Assembly: GCF_015864825.1 (NCBI RefSeq)
Contig: NZ_JADYWL010000004.1
Coordinates: 186,001-250,000 of the forward strand
Length of the DNA: 64,000 bases
Reading direction: 5' to 3'
DNA from: Psychrobacter sp. NZS113
GTDB lineage: Bacteria > Pseudomonadota > Gammaproteobacteria > Pseudomonadales > Moraxellaceae
Shown here: positions 47,860 through 57,348 of the stretch, piece after piece
Layout of the letters: the number at the start of each line of letters is the position of its first letter
Position numbering within the stretch: the first letter of the stretch is position 1
Notes under the pieces: generated by a model
Databases searched by the model: none
What the model was told of the DNA's origin: nothing
Seen by the model: only the letters and a program-made list of their open reading frames with translations
Program-made: the position numbers and the translations under genes

Positions 47860-48987
47860 TCATTCTTCTGCGTGTTCTTTTGATACCTTTTTACCTTCTT
47901 TTTTACCTTCTTTTTTACCTTCTTTTATTTTGTGATCTGTCTCTCTAATATCTTCTGCATCCTTAGTAGGCGCATTTTGCGCTTGTTGATTGGTTTTTTC
48001 CGGCTCATATTGTAGCGTTGTCATAACAGGAAAGTGGTCAGAGCCAACAGAAGGCATACGCTTAATATCTACGACAGTAAAGCAGGCGCTATGAAAGATA
48101 TGATCCAACGCCCAGCGCAGAAATGGATAATTGACGTGGAAAGTATTGATAAAATGTCTGCCGATACGTGGGTCTAGTAGTCCAGATATACGCTGAAAAC
48201 GTCGAGTCGTCTTTGACCATGCCACATCATTGAGATCACCTGCCAATATCGCTGTTTGGTTGTTCTCTTTTATGTGTTTTCCGACCATCAGTAACTCGGC
48301 GTCACGAGTGGTAGATTTATCTGCTTCGGTTGGACTAGGCGGCATAGGATGCAAGCAGTACAACCAAATGACGCGACCACTTTGTAGTCGCAGTTGTGCA
48401 TGAATAGAAGGGATGTCATCTATCATCAAGTATTTGACTTCAGGATCAATCAGCTCAAGCTTAGAATAGAGATGCATACCGTATAAGTTATCTAATGGAA
48501 CTTTTACGGTATAAGGATAATCTGATTCGATTTGGTGTAAGGCCCTTTCCCATTTTTTATCGCTTTCCAACGTAATCAAGATATCAGGCTGTTTTTGCTC
48601 GACTAAACCGACCAATTTCTGGGTGTCATCATTGGGTGTCAGTACATTTGAAACCATTATTTTCAGATGGTTCTCCTGCCCTTCTGGCTTGTCTTTTGCT
48701 TTCTCGACTTCTTTTTTCCACAGTCTGGTATAAGGCAGTATCATTCTCAGCTGAAACGCTAAAGTGATACTTAAGACTGAGAATAGCACCCACTGACTTA
48801 ACTGCCATTCTGACCAAAACAGCAGCATGCCAATCCAAGCAATGGTACCTAACACCATGATTTGAATGCGTGGAAACTCAACACCGCGCACCCACCAATT
48901 ATCAAGTGGTATCCAACCCCAAATCGTCACAAAGGCAATGAATCCTGCTAGCCCCTGTAGGCTGTAATATAGTAGTGAGAGATCCAT
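47860..48987 (-). CDS. Membrane-anchored endonuclease/exonuclease/phosphatase family protein
   Basis: 375 residues. Three hydrophobic helices at the N-terminus (about 5-25, 38-58, 62-82) precede an EEP catalytic domain: KIMVSNVLTPN (Asn), ITLESDKKW (metal-binding Glu), GMHLYSKLEL, GDLNDVAWS (Asp-x-Asn) and SVGSDHFPVM (catalytic Asp-His). Membrane EEP proteins of this layout are common but their substrates are not settled; DNA, RNA and phospholipid are all possible. The hydrophilic C-terminus ends in KEGKKEGKKEGKK, coded by about three tandem 12-bp units (47888-47925), so length variation there would stay in frame. Confidence 0.82.
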   Translation of the reverse strand: MDLSLLYYSLQGLAGFIAFVTIWGWIPLDNWWVRGVEFPRIQIMVLGTIAWIGMLLFWSEWQLSQWVLFSVLSITLAFQLRMILPYTRLWKKEVEKAKDKPEGQENHLKIMVSNVLTPNDDTQKLVGLVEQKQPDILITLESDKKWERALHQIESDYPYTVKVPLDNLYGMHLYSKLELIDPEVKYLMIDDIPSIHAQLRLQSGRVIWLYCLHPMPPSPTEADKSTTRDAELLMVGKHIKENNQTAILAGDLNDVAWSKTTRRFQRISGLLDPRIGRHFINTFHVNYPFLRWALDHIFHSACFTVVDIKRMPSVGSDHFPVMTTLQYEPEKTNQQAQNAPTKDAEDIRETDHKIKEGKKEGKKEGKKVSKEHAEE

Positions 48988-49409
48988 AATGTGTATTAAC
49001 CGTCTATTAAGATGATGACTGAAGAAATGGCCCTGCTCATGACTTATTCGATGACGAAATCTTGCACGGCTTGGTCTGAATTGACGTTAGCTTCTTACCT
49101 TAGCATTTCGTAATATTATAGACTACTAATGAGTAGTTATTATGCGACAACTATCATAAAACATATACAATATTTACCCGCTCATAATAACAACTATCAT
49201 GTGAGTTTTTTGATAGTCGTGATTTCTAGGTATTATTAGGGTCTGTCTAAGGCTTAGTAAGTATTTCCATTATTCTAATAACTTAAAGTTATAACGAACA
49301 TAGTTAATAGTATATAGAAAACTACTAAAACGCCTTGCTTTTTAGCGCTATTCACGGCATTGTTATCGGTTGGTGATGCAAAAAATAATTGTAAATAGGA
49401 TTGGATTTC
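48988..49409. other. Nuclease/asd divergent intergenic region
   Basis: 422 bp, AT-rich, with a 9-bp inverted repeat GTTATTATG (49136-49144 with 49193-49201) and a second TGATAGT-type repeat close by. No gene. It should contain both promoters; no lysine riboswitch-like structure could be recognised by eye for asd. Confidence 0.45.
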
Positions 49410-50543
49410 ATGAGTAATTTAACAGTAGGTTTGGTAGGCTGGCGCGGTATGGTTGGGTCAGTATTGATACAACGTATGCAAGAAGAAAATGACTTCAATG
49501 GCATCACACCTGTGTTCTTTTCAACCAGCAATGCAGGCGGAGATGCGCCGAGCTTTGAGGGTATTGAAACCAGCCAATTAAAAGATGCTCATGATATTGA
49601 CGCACTTGCTGCTTGTGATGTCGTTATTACTTGCCAAGGTGGTGATTACACGTCAAAGGTACATCAACCATTACGTGATGGCGGTTGGGAGGGTTATTGG
49701 ATCGATGCGGCAAGCACTTTACGTATGAAAGATGACAGCATCATCATTCTTGATCCGGTCAACCGCAATGTCATTGATAGCGCTCTAGCCAATGGCAAAA
49801 AAGACTTCATCGGTGGTAACTGTACCGTGTCATTGATGCTGATGGCTATCGGTGAGTTGTTTAATAGAGGCTGGGTCGAATGGGTCAGCGCCATGACTTA
49901 TCAGGCCGCTAGTGGCTCTGGTGCTAATAACATGCGCGAGCTCATCAGTGGTATGGGCGTATTACATGATGCGGTCAAAGACGAGTTAGCTGATCCTGCT
50001 AGCGCGATTCTTGAGATCGATAAAAAAATCGCTCAGACTCAGCGCTCGAATGACTTCCCTACTCAGTACTTTGGTGTGCCTTTGGCTGGTAGCTTAATCC
50101 CATATATTGATGTTCAACTAGAGAACAAACAGTCAAAAGAAGAATGGAAAGGTGGTGTTGAAACCAACAAAATCCTTGGTAATTCTGAAGCTGATAAGAT
50201 TGCTATCGACGGTATGTGTGTACGCGTCGGTGCGATGCGCTGTCATGCACAAGGCTTAACTATCAAACTCAAAAAAGACATTCCACTAGAAGAGATCGAA
50301 GCAGCTCTGAAAAATAGCGGTAACGAATGGTTGGACTTGGTTGAAGACGACAAAGAAGCCACCATGAACCGCTTAACGCCAGTAGCTGTCACTGGTACTT
50401 TGACTGTTGCGTTAGGTCGTTTGCGCAAGCTCAATATGGGTCCTGAGTATCTAGGTGCATTTACTGTCGGTGACCAACTGCTATGGGGCGCAGCTGAACC
50501 ATTACGCCGTATGCTCAATATCATCCGCGAGCAAAAAAACTAG
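49410..50543 (+). CDS. asd: Aspartate-semialdehyde dehydrogenase
   Basis: NADPH-dependent reduction of aspartyl phosphate, the branch point to lysine/diaminopimelate, threonine and methionine. [18 protein letters not shown] is the nucleotide-binding start; the catalytic cysteine is in [13 protein letters not shown] (about 135), [11 protein letters not shown] follows, and the histidine in [10 protein letters not shown] is present. It is the Gram-negative type (377 residues, E. coli 367). The longest frame opens with TTG 49401; ATG 49410 with AGGA at acceptable spacing is preferred. Single gene with its own terminator. Confidence 0.96.
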   Translation: MSNLTVGLVGWRGMVGSVLIQRMQEENDFNGITPVFFSTSNAGGDAPSFEGIETSQLKDAHDIDALAACDVVITCQGGDYTSKVHQPLRDGGWEGYWIDAASTLRMKDDSIIILDPVNRNVIDSALANGKKDFIGGNCTVSLMLMAIGELFNRGWVEWVSAMTYQAASGSGANNMRELISGMGVLHDAVKDELADPASAILEIDKKIAQTQRSNDFPTQYFGVPLAGSLIPYIDVQLENKQSKEEWKGGVETNKILGNSEADKIAIDGMCVRVGAMRCHAQGLTIKLKKDIPLEEIEAALKNSGNEWLDLVEDDKEATMNRLTPVAVTGTLTVALGRLRKLNMGPEYLGAFTVGDQLLWGAAEPLRRMLNIIREQKN

Positions 50544-50566
50544 ACAAGCTAACTCAAACATTGCGT

Positions 50567-50598
50567 AAAAAAAAGACAGCGATTGCTGTCTTTTTTTA
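50567..50598 (+). terminator. Rho-independent terminator after asd
   Basis: AAAAAAAGACAGC pairs with GCTGTCTTTTTTT across a 4-nt loop; T-run of seven. The A-tract lets it also serve the convergent SOUL gene. Confidence 0.9.
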
Positions 50599-50699
50599 TG
50601 GGCCTAATTTTTATGAACTTTGCCCATTGCACCGAATTTAAGAATAGTCAAAGCAGATAAATAACGTATTTATAAAAACCAACGCTTATTTTGCGACTA

Positions 50700-51350
50700 C
50701 TATTTTGACTCGTAGGCAATCATGACCTCATTGCGGCGCAAAAATGGGAGCGTCCAAGGTGGGTTATAACGTGCCAATTCAGGCTCACCTGTAGGCGTCA
50801 GATTCTGGTCTTGCATCCATGTTTGCAACGCTGCGGTTTTTTCCGCTACTTTGTCTTCTCCTGCGAGCCAAGAGAATTTAATGACACCATAAGTCTGTGC
50901 AGGCACTTCAATAATCTCAACATTTGGATTATTAGGCTTTGGCAGTGTTTGCATAGTGTATTGACTAGGCATAGTGAACTGCACGCGCCATTTACCATTC
51001 TCTTGCTGCATGCTTACTGGTGCTGTCATTGCAATTTTTTGTGATTCATTACCGGCTTCAGACTGCATCGTGACAGGCGCTGTCATGCTAATTTTACTAC
51101 TGCCGCCTGTTGGCGCTGTATTGTTGCCAAAGATATAATCGGCTAATGTCTTAAACCCTGCGCGACTGGCGGCGTCTTGGTCACCACTCACCCACGTTTG
51201 CGCCACGAGCTGCTCATCATAACGACGCAGCTCAAAATCGCCTGATTGCGACAGTACCGTGTAATCAGGCTCTTCTGTCTCAGCGGCCATCGCTCCTTTT
51301 GATATCAATAATAATCCGCCCATTAATAATAAATAACCTGTCTTTTTCAT
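50700..51350 (-). CDS. SOUL-family haem-binding protein, exported
   Basis: 216 residues. A signal peptide is clear (MKKTGYLLLMGGLLLISKGAMA, cleavage near residue 22). The mature part is a SOUL/HBP domain: YTVLSQSGDFELRRYDEQLVAQT at the start, then ISMTAPVTMQ and IAMTAPVSMQ, the duplicated M-T-x-P-V motif typical of the family, then VQFTMPSQYTMQTLPKPN, and ending WTLPFLRRNEVMIAYE. SOUL proteins bind haem or tetrapyrroles; the biological role in bacteria is unclear. Convergent with asd, single gene. Its upstream region has an 18-bp tandem repeat. Confidence 0.9.
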   Translation of the reverse strand: MKKTGYLLLMGGLLLISKGAMAAETEEPDYTVLSQSGDFELRRYDEQLVAQTWVSGDQDAASRAGFKTLADYIFGNNTAPTGGSSKISMTAPVTMQSEAGNESQKIAMTAPVSMQQENGKWRVQFTMPSQYTMQTLPKPNNPNVEIIEVPAQTYGVIKFSWLAGEDKVAEKTAALQTWMQDQNLTPTGEPELARYNPPWTLPFLRRNEVMIAYESK

Positions 51351-51364
51351 ACTATTTTCCTATT

Positions 51365-51417
51365 TTCTTAAAATAACTCTGTTTCTTAAAATAACTCTGT
51401 TTCTTCAAATAAGTCCG
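51365..51417. repeat. 18-bp tandem repeat (about three units)
   Basis: Unit TTCTTAAAATAACTCTGT at 51365-51382 and 51383-51400 is exact, and a third degenerate unit follows to about 51417. It lies 15 bp upstream of the SOUL gene start (minus strand), so copy-number change could alter its promoter spacing. Confidence 0.75.
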
Positions 51418-51570
51418 ATGACTTTGGCTGCCTCGCCTGTATGATTTATACTTTATCAATGACGCCACTTGCTGTCTGTGTCTTTTGGGGTGCTATCTGT
51501 GTTTTTTGGTTATGACAAAGCGATATTGAACAAAGTGTGTATCGAGCGTATATCGATGACACCCAATATC

Positions 51571-51678
51571 TATAGTTAAAGAACGCTAAAACGGGTATAA
51601 GGCCGTCGACTGAAAATTGTACAAGTAGTACATTTAGGTAGAGTAACACCGTAGCAGTTCAGTGATTCTCTGACTATA
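51571..51678. repeat. 108-bp dispersed repeat, copy 3 (diverged)
   Basis: Same 108-bp length and orientation as the copies at 21389 and 40137, more diverged in its left half, but with the terminal repeats TATAGTTAAAGAA and TTCTCTGACTATA and the core AACACCGTAGCAG. It ends 22 bp before the tgt extended -10 element. Confidence 0.85.
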
Positions 51679-51697
51679 TGTCCAAAAAAACCGCTAA

Positions 51698-52897
<1,200 letters not shown>

Positions 52898-52924
52898 CAT
52901 TCATTAGCATTTTAATTTGAATAA

Positions 52925-52957
52925 AAAAAGGGCTTAAGAATTATCTTAAGCCCTTTT
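52925..52957 (+). terminator. Bidirectional terminator between tgt and the NSS transporter
   Basis: AAAAAGGGCTTAAG pairs with CTTAAGCCCTTTTT across a 6-nt loop with A- and T-tracts on both sides, 27 bp past tgt and about 50 bp past the convergent transporter gene. Confidence 0.9.
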
Positions 52958-53005
52958 TCTATCTATTACTTTTAATACAGAACAATCAAATGCTGTGCCT
53001 AATCC

Positions 53006-54358
53006 TTACGAGATTAGTGCATTAACAAATACGACCACGACTGCAATTGGGGCAACAAATTTAGCAACGATTTGCCAAATCTGAAACGCGCCATTAGACA
53101 ATCCAAGCTCTTGTTGAATACTACGCTGATCCATTCTCCAAGCAAGGAATATAATCGCTGCAAGACCTGTTAAAGGTAGAATGAATTTACTAGTCAGTTT
53201 ATCCAAAGCATCAAAGATGTTGTTATCCAAGATAGTAACGTCAGACCATAGATTGAACGATAGTAATGCTGCAATACCTAACAACCAAATTATAGTGCTC
53301 GAAACGATCGTCGCTACGGTACGGCTCATAGAGGTACGCTCTTCTAAAAACTCAACCGTTGGCTCAAGTAATGAGATTGCTGATGTAACAGCAGCAAAGG
53401 TAATAAGTAAGAAGAACAATGTACCAATAATCGTACCGGCACCCATGCTACCAAAAGCAATTGGCAAACTGACAAAAATCAAACCAGGACCTGAAGCAGG
53501 ATCTAGGCCATTACTAAAGATAATTGGGAAAATAGCTAGACCAGCAGCCAAAGCAATCACAGTATCTAGAATAACAACCATACGCGCCGTCTTAAGCAAG
53601 TTCACTTCACGACCCAAATACGAGCCATAAGCGACCATAATACCCATACCAATTGATAGTGTGAAAAAAGCATGACCCAATGCGGCAATCATAACATCTT
53701 CGGTAAGCTTGCTTAAATCAGGAGTAAACAGATAAGCCACTGCCTCACCAAAGCCACCATTCATGACGTTGTAGCCAACGATAACGAATAAAATCACACC
53801 TAATAACGGCATTAAAATCTTAGCGGTTCTTTCAATCCCGCTCGTTACACCAATACCAACGATAACAGCGGTAAAGATCATAAATACCGTGTGCCATATC
53901 GTTAATGTACCAGCAGACGCTAACATAGCATCAAATGTGGCACCGACAGCATCGCTATCTTGTCCAACAAACTGACCTGTCGCTATTTTAGTCACATAGT
54001 TGAGTGCCCAACCACCGATGACACTATAGAACGATAGAATTAAGAAGCCACCCAAAATACCTGAAGCCCCAATAATTCCCCAACTGCGTGACTTGCCTTC
54101 ACTGGCAGCAACATCAACAAAGGTATTAACTGGGTTCTTTTGTCCGCGGCGACCAATCAGCCATTCAGCAACCAAGATTGGGAAACCGACCAGCGCGATA
54201 CAGAATAAATAAGCAATAACGAAAGCTGAACCACCACTTTCACCTACCATATATGGAAATTTCCATATATTTCCCAAACCAACTGCTGAACCTACTGCTG
54301 CCAACACGAAGCCAAAACTTGAGCTCCACTGTGCATGTTCTTGTTTATTGATAGACAT
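53006..54358 (-). CDS. Sodium-dependent transporter, NSS (SNF) family
   Basis: LeuT-fold sodium symporter, likely for an amino acid or related solute, in the inner membrane. The first helix segment SSFGFVLAAVGSAVGLGNIWKFPYMVGESGG is the NSS signature with the Na+-site residues; EWLIGRRGQKNP follows, and SIGMGIMVAYGSY (TM6) and FAAVTSAISLLEP (TM8) are typical. About 450 residues with eleven to twelve membrane segments, the short bacterial type. ATG 54367 lies right against GAGG, so the ATG at 54358, nine bases on, is preferred. Substrate cannot be told from sequence. Confidence 0.92.
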   Translation of the reverse strand: MSINKQEHAQWSSSFGFVLAAVGSAVGLGNIWKFPYMVGESGGSAFVIAYLFCIALVGFPILVAEWLIGRRGQKNPVNTFVDVAASEGKSRSWGIIGASGILGGFLILSFYSVIGGWALNYVTKIATGQFVGQDSDAVGATFDAMLASAGTLTIWHTVFMIFTAVIVGIGVTSGIERTAKILMPLLGVILFVIVGYNVMNGGFGEAVAYLFTPDLSKLTEDVMIAALGHAFFTLSIGMGIMVAYGSYLGREVNLLKTARMVVILDTVIALAAGLAIFPIIFSNGLDPASGPGLIFVSLPIAFGSMGAGTIIGTLFFLLITFAAVTSAISLLEPTVEFLEERTSMSRTVATIVSSTIIWLLGIAALLSFNLWSDVTILDNNIFDALDKLTSKFILPLTGLAAIIFLAWRMDQRSIQQELGLSNGAFQIWQIVAKFVAPIAVVVVFVNALIS

Positions 54359-54553
54359 TTTTTCCATCCTCGTGCTTCAATTAATGTCACTGATAATCTT
54401 CCTTGATTATCATAAAAGCCATTCACAATAGTAGGCTATTTAATAAGCGCATCAATGCGAAACGCCCAGTAACATTAAGAAAGAATTGATTACAATACCG
54501 TAAACGCTCAGTTTCTGCTAAGCGACCAAAAAAGTCAAGTACTCACAAACATA

Positions 54554-54583
54554 AAAAGCCATAACTAATAGTTATGACTTTCA
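54554..54583 (-). terminator. Terminator after lpxA
   Basis: On the minus strand an 11-bp stem (AAGTCATAACT with AGTTATGGCTT, one wobble) is followed by TTTTTATG, about 80 bp past the lpxA stop. It ends the uppS-to-lpxA gene run; the surrounding 300-bp gap shows no gene. Confidence 0.65.
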
Positions 54584-54665
54584 GGGTTTTCTCTAAAGTT
54601 AACAAGCGTTTTTTCGATTAGAAGACTTGTAATATTAATAACTTTTAGCGCATTTTATCCTACTT

Positions 54666-55445
54666 TTAACGTACCACGCCGCGACGGCTTTTCTGTAATG
54701 AGTCAATGAGCAGTTGAATTTTTGGCTCTTGTGGCAACAGCTCATTATTCAAAACTTCTAGCGCTTTTACGGTCGTCAAACCCGATCTGAAAATTGTACG
54801 ATAGGCTTCGCGTAAAAAATTGATGGTCTCTTTTGACCAACCTTTACGGCGCATACCTTCGATGTTCAAACCATGCGCTTTTGCCGGATTACCAGATACC
54901 ATCGTAAAGGCAGCCACGTCTTTTAGAATTAAACTCGCCCCACCAATCAAACTATAGTCGTCAACCGTACAGAACTGATGAATGCCTGAGTTACCACCGA
55001 TGATCGTATGATCGCCAATCGTGACATGCCCTGCCACACCGACATTATTAGCCAGCACATTGTGATCGCCAATCACACAGTCATGAGCCACATGCGTATT
55101 GACCATCAGCAGATTATGGCTGCCAATTTTGGTCAGCTCACCATCTTGTGCTGTACCACGATGTAAGCTACAAGCCTCACGAATGGTATTATGATCGCCA
55201 ATCTCGAGCCATGTACGTTCACCAGCATATTTCAAATCTTGTGGATCTTCACCAATGCTCGCAAACTGATAAATCTGATTGTGCTGACCAATACGAGTCA
55301 ACTTAGTGACAACTACATGTCGATGCAAAACGGTATGTGCACCGATGGTTACCTCGTCACCGACGATACAATATGGACCAATAGTGGCAGTCTCATCAAT
55401 CTGAGCGGACGGTGAGATGAGTGCTGTTGAATGGATCTGACTCAT
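54666..55445 (-). CDS. lpxA: Acyl-ACP--UDP-N-acetylglucosamine O-acyltransferase
   Basis: First step of lipid A synthesis. Left-handed beta-helix built from hexapeptide repeats (IGPYCIVGDEVTIGAHTVLH and many more) through about residue 190, with the catalytic histidine in NTHVAHDCVIGDH (E. coli His125), HQFCTVDDYSLIGG, and a helical C-terminal domain ending SLQKSRRGVVR. The 259 residues match the family (262 in E. coli). AAAGG precedes the start. It is the last gene of the run after fabZ; lpxB, its normal next gene, is absent and a terminator follows. Confidence 0.97.
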   Translation of the reverse strand: MSQIHSTALISPSAQIDETATIGPYCIVGDEVTIGAHTVLHRHVVVTKLTRIGQHNQIYQFASIGEDPQDLKYAGERTWLEIGDHNTIREACSLHRGTAQDGELTKIGSHNLLMVNTHVAHDCVIGDHNVLANNVGVAGHVTIGDHTIIGGNSGIHQFCTVDDYSLIGGASLILKDVAAFTMVSGNPAKAHGLNIEGMRRKGWSKETINFLREAYRTIFRSGLTTVKALEVLNNELLPQEPKIQLLIDSLQKSRRGVVR

Positions 55446-55630
55446 AATGTGGGCCTTTGTATCATCTGATGCGAGTAAATGGTAAAAATACAGCCACTCT
55501 AGCGTTGTTTAAAAAACTAAAAATGGCTCTGCTATTATATAAAATATTCAACGGTCTTTCTGATCGTCCATTTTAACATAGCTATTTAGATGCTATGGCT
55601 CACTATGGACATTATCGTTTTCAGTCAATG

Positions 55631-56140
55631 CTATTGCTCTTGACGAGCAATCATTATTTGAGCGCTAGCAGCCAGCTCATCGTCGACATGCACAGTACAG
55701 TCGAACTTATAAATGCCACGCTTTTGCATCACGGTTTTAGCACGAATAGTCAGCTGATCACCAGGGATAACACGGCGCTTAAAACGAACCTTGTCTACGC
55801 CTGCAAACAGATATAGATAACCATCTTCTGCCGTGAGCCCCGCACTAATGAATCCAAGAACGCCTGAGACTTGAGCCATGCACTCTACCATTAATACCCC
55901 TGGCATAATCGGCTCATCAGGAAAATGCCCATTAAAGAATTCTTCATTAATCGTCACGTTCTTCACACCAGTAATGCATTCTCCAGGGGTACAATCAATA
56001 ATTTTGTCCACTAGAAGAAAAGGATAACGGTGTGGCAAATAATGCTTAAGCGTGTGATAAGTTAATGGTAACTTAAGACCTTGCTCATCTAAACTTTTAA
56101 TATTGTCATCATTTAAAATATTTATATCTTGGCTGCTCAT
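55631..56140 (-). CDS. fabZ: 3-hydroxyacyl-[acyl-carrier-protein] dehydratase FabZ
   Basis: Dehydrates beta-hydroxyacyl-ACP in fatty-acid elongation. Hot-dog fold with YLPHRYPFLLVDKI (catalytic His) and FFNGHFPDEPIMPGVLMVECMAQ (catalytic Glu). 169 residues, with a 20-residue polar N-terminal extension compared with E. coli (151). AAGGAAG upstream fixes the start. Between lpxD and lpxA, as in most proteobacteria; it competes with LpxA for hydroxymyristoyl-ACP and so balances phospholipid and lipid A. Confidence 0.97.
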   Translation of the reverse strand: MSSQDINILNDDNIKSLDEQGLKLPLTYHTLKHYLPHRYPFLLVDKIIDCTPGECITGVKNVTINEEFFNGHFPDEPIMPGVLMVECMAQVSGVLGFISAGLTAEDGYLYLFAGVDKVRFKRRVIPGDQLTIRAKTVMQKRGIYKFDCTVHVDDELAASAQIMIARQEQ

Positions 56141-56192
56141 AATGGCGCTTCCTTGCTATGTTTTGAATCTTTATGATTTGTTTGTAATTGCG

Positions 56193-57209
56193 CTAATCAT
56201 GACCAAGCTGACGAAAACGTACCGCAGCACGTCGCCAGTTAGCCGTCGGCATTGCAGCCGTTCCAGAGGAATATGAACCAGCAGTTTTAATCGATTTGGT
56301 TACCATCGTCATGCCAGACAAAGTCACATCATCTGTGATCTCAATATGACCAGTAATACCAACAGCACCACCAATGATGCAACGCTTACCAATACTAGTA
56401 CTGCCAGCGATGGCTGTTTGTGAAGCGATAGCGGTACCATCACCAATTCTTACGTTATGGGCGACTTGTACTAGGTTATCAATAATAACATGATTGCCGA
56501 TAACCGTATCATCGATGGCACCACGATCAATACAAGTTTGACTACCGACTCGCACATGGTCACCGATTATCACACGTCCTAGCTGAGCGATACGCTCCCA
56601 GCCTGTATTGCTAGGATTGCTGGTTGGTGCAAACCCAAAACCTTCTGAGCCAACACTCGCGCCTGCATGCAATCTAACATGATTACCAATAATGCAATCA
56701 TGCCCAATGACCACGTGTGGTTTGATAACGCAATCAGTGCCTACCGTAGTATTTGCCTCAACGACCACATGAGCAGCCAGTGAACTGCGCTCACCAATAT
56801 GCACATAGTCACCAATTACACAAAAAGGACCGATACTAACCTGGTCACCAATCACAGCGCTATCAGCAATTACAGCGCTTGGATGAATACCATTAGGCAA
56901 TGACTCTTGAGCAAACAGCTGACTGGTACTCGCGTAGGCCAAATAAGGACTTGCAACCACTAATGCTATGGCTGTCGATGGCACTTGATCACGAAGCTCA
57001 GCCGTAACCAGCACTACTCCTGCCTGCGTGCTCGCAAGACTAGAGACATAGCGAGCATTAGCCAAAAAACTCAACTGCTGCTGATCGGCAGTAGTCAGAC
57101 TACCAACGCTATTAAACTCTCGGCGTAGTTGTTGAGCGTTTATATCAGACTTGTTGGTAACAGGCTGACGCTGCTCAATACGAGTGACAATTTGCTCTAT
57201 CGTTATCAT
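56193..57209 (-). CDS. lpxD: UDP-3-O-(3-hydroxymyristoyl)glucosamine N-acyltransferase
   Basis: Third acyl-transfer step of lipid A synthesis. An N-terminal uridine-binding domain (to about 100) leads into hexapeptide-repeat beta-helix (IGDQVSIGPFCVIGDYVHIG and on) with the catalytic histidine region VIKPHVVIGHDCIIGNHV and RLHAGASVGSEGFGFAP, then a C-terminal helix. 338 residues from ATG 57209, which gives the family-like start MITIEQIV. The open frame extends to ATG 57260, adding 17 hydrophobic residues; that ATG has AGG eight bases upstream but lies inside a hairpin loop. I prefer the shorter form but cannot settle it. Follows bamA with skp missing. Confidence 0.92.
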   Translation of the reverse strand: MITIEQIVTRIEQRQPVTNKSDINAQQLRREFNSVGSLTTADQQQLSFLANARYVSSLASTQAGVVLVTAELRDQVPSTAIALVVASPYLAYASTSQLFAQESLPNGIHPSAVIADSAVIGDQVSIGPFCVIGDYVHIGERSSLAAHVVVEANTTVGTDCVIKPHVVIGHDCIIGNHVRLHAGASVGSEGFGFAPTSNPSNTGWERIAQLGRVIIGDHVRVGSQTCIDRGAIDDTVIGNHVIIDNLVQVAHNVRIGDGTAIASQTAIAGSTSIGKRCIIGGAVGITGHIEITDDVTLSGMTMVTKSIKTAGSYSSGTAAMPTANWRRAAVRFRQLGHD

Positions 57210-57240
57210 AGGTAATATTAACGTTATTATGAATAAGTCA

Positions 57241-57269
57241 GTCGCCAAGCTGAAAAACATCTTGGCGAC
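57241..57269. promoter_or_regulatory. 9-bp hairpin in the bamA-lpxD junction
   Basis: GTCGCCAAG (57241-57249) and CTTGGCGAC (57261-57269) pair perfectly; the 11-nt loop contains the upstream in-frame ATG of lpxD. A smaller hairpin CTGATACGTCAG follows at about 57283-57294. Either could influence lpxD translation or mRNA processing. It has no T-run, so is not a terminator. Confidence 0.55.
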
Positions 57270-57348
57270 CTATTTATATCTGACTGATACGTCAGTATTC
57301 CACTAATTTTTTGTCATTAATGAAACGAGAACAGCTGGTCGTACTTGG

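Noticed and set aside
49241-49275. Possible insertion-sequence end (AGGGTCTGTCTAAGG) upstream of asd
   Set aside because: No matching inverted end or transposase fragment nearby; similarity to known ends is too short to support.
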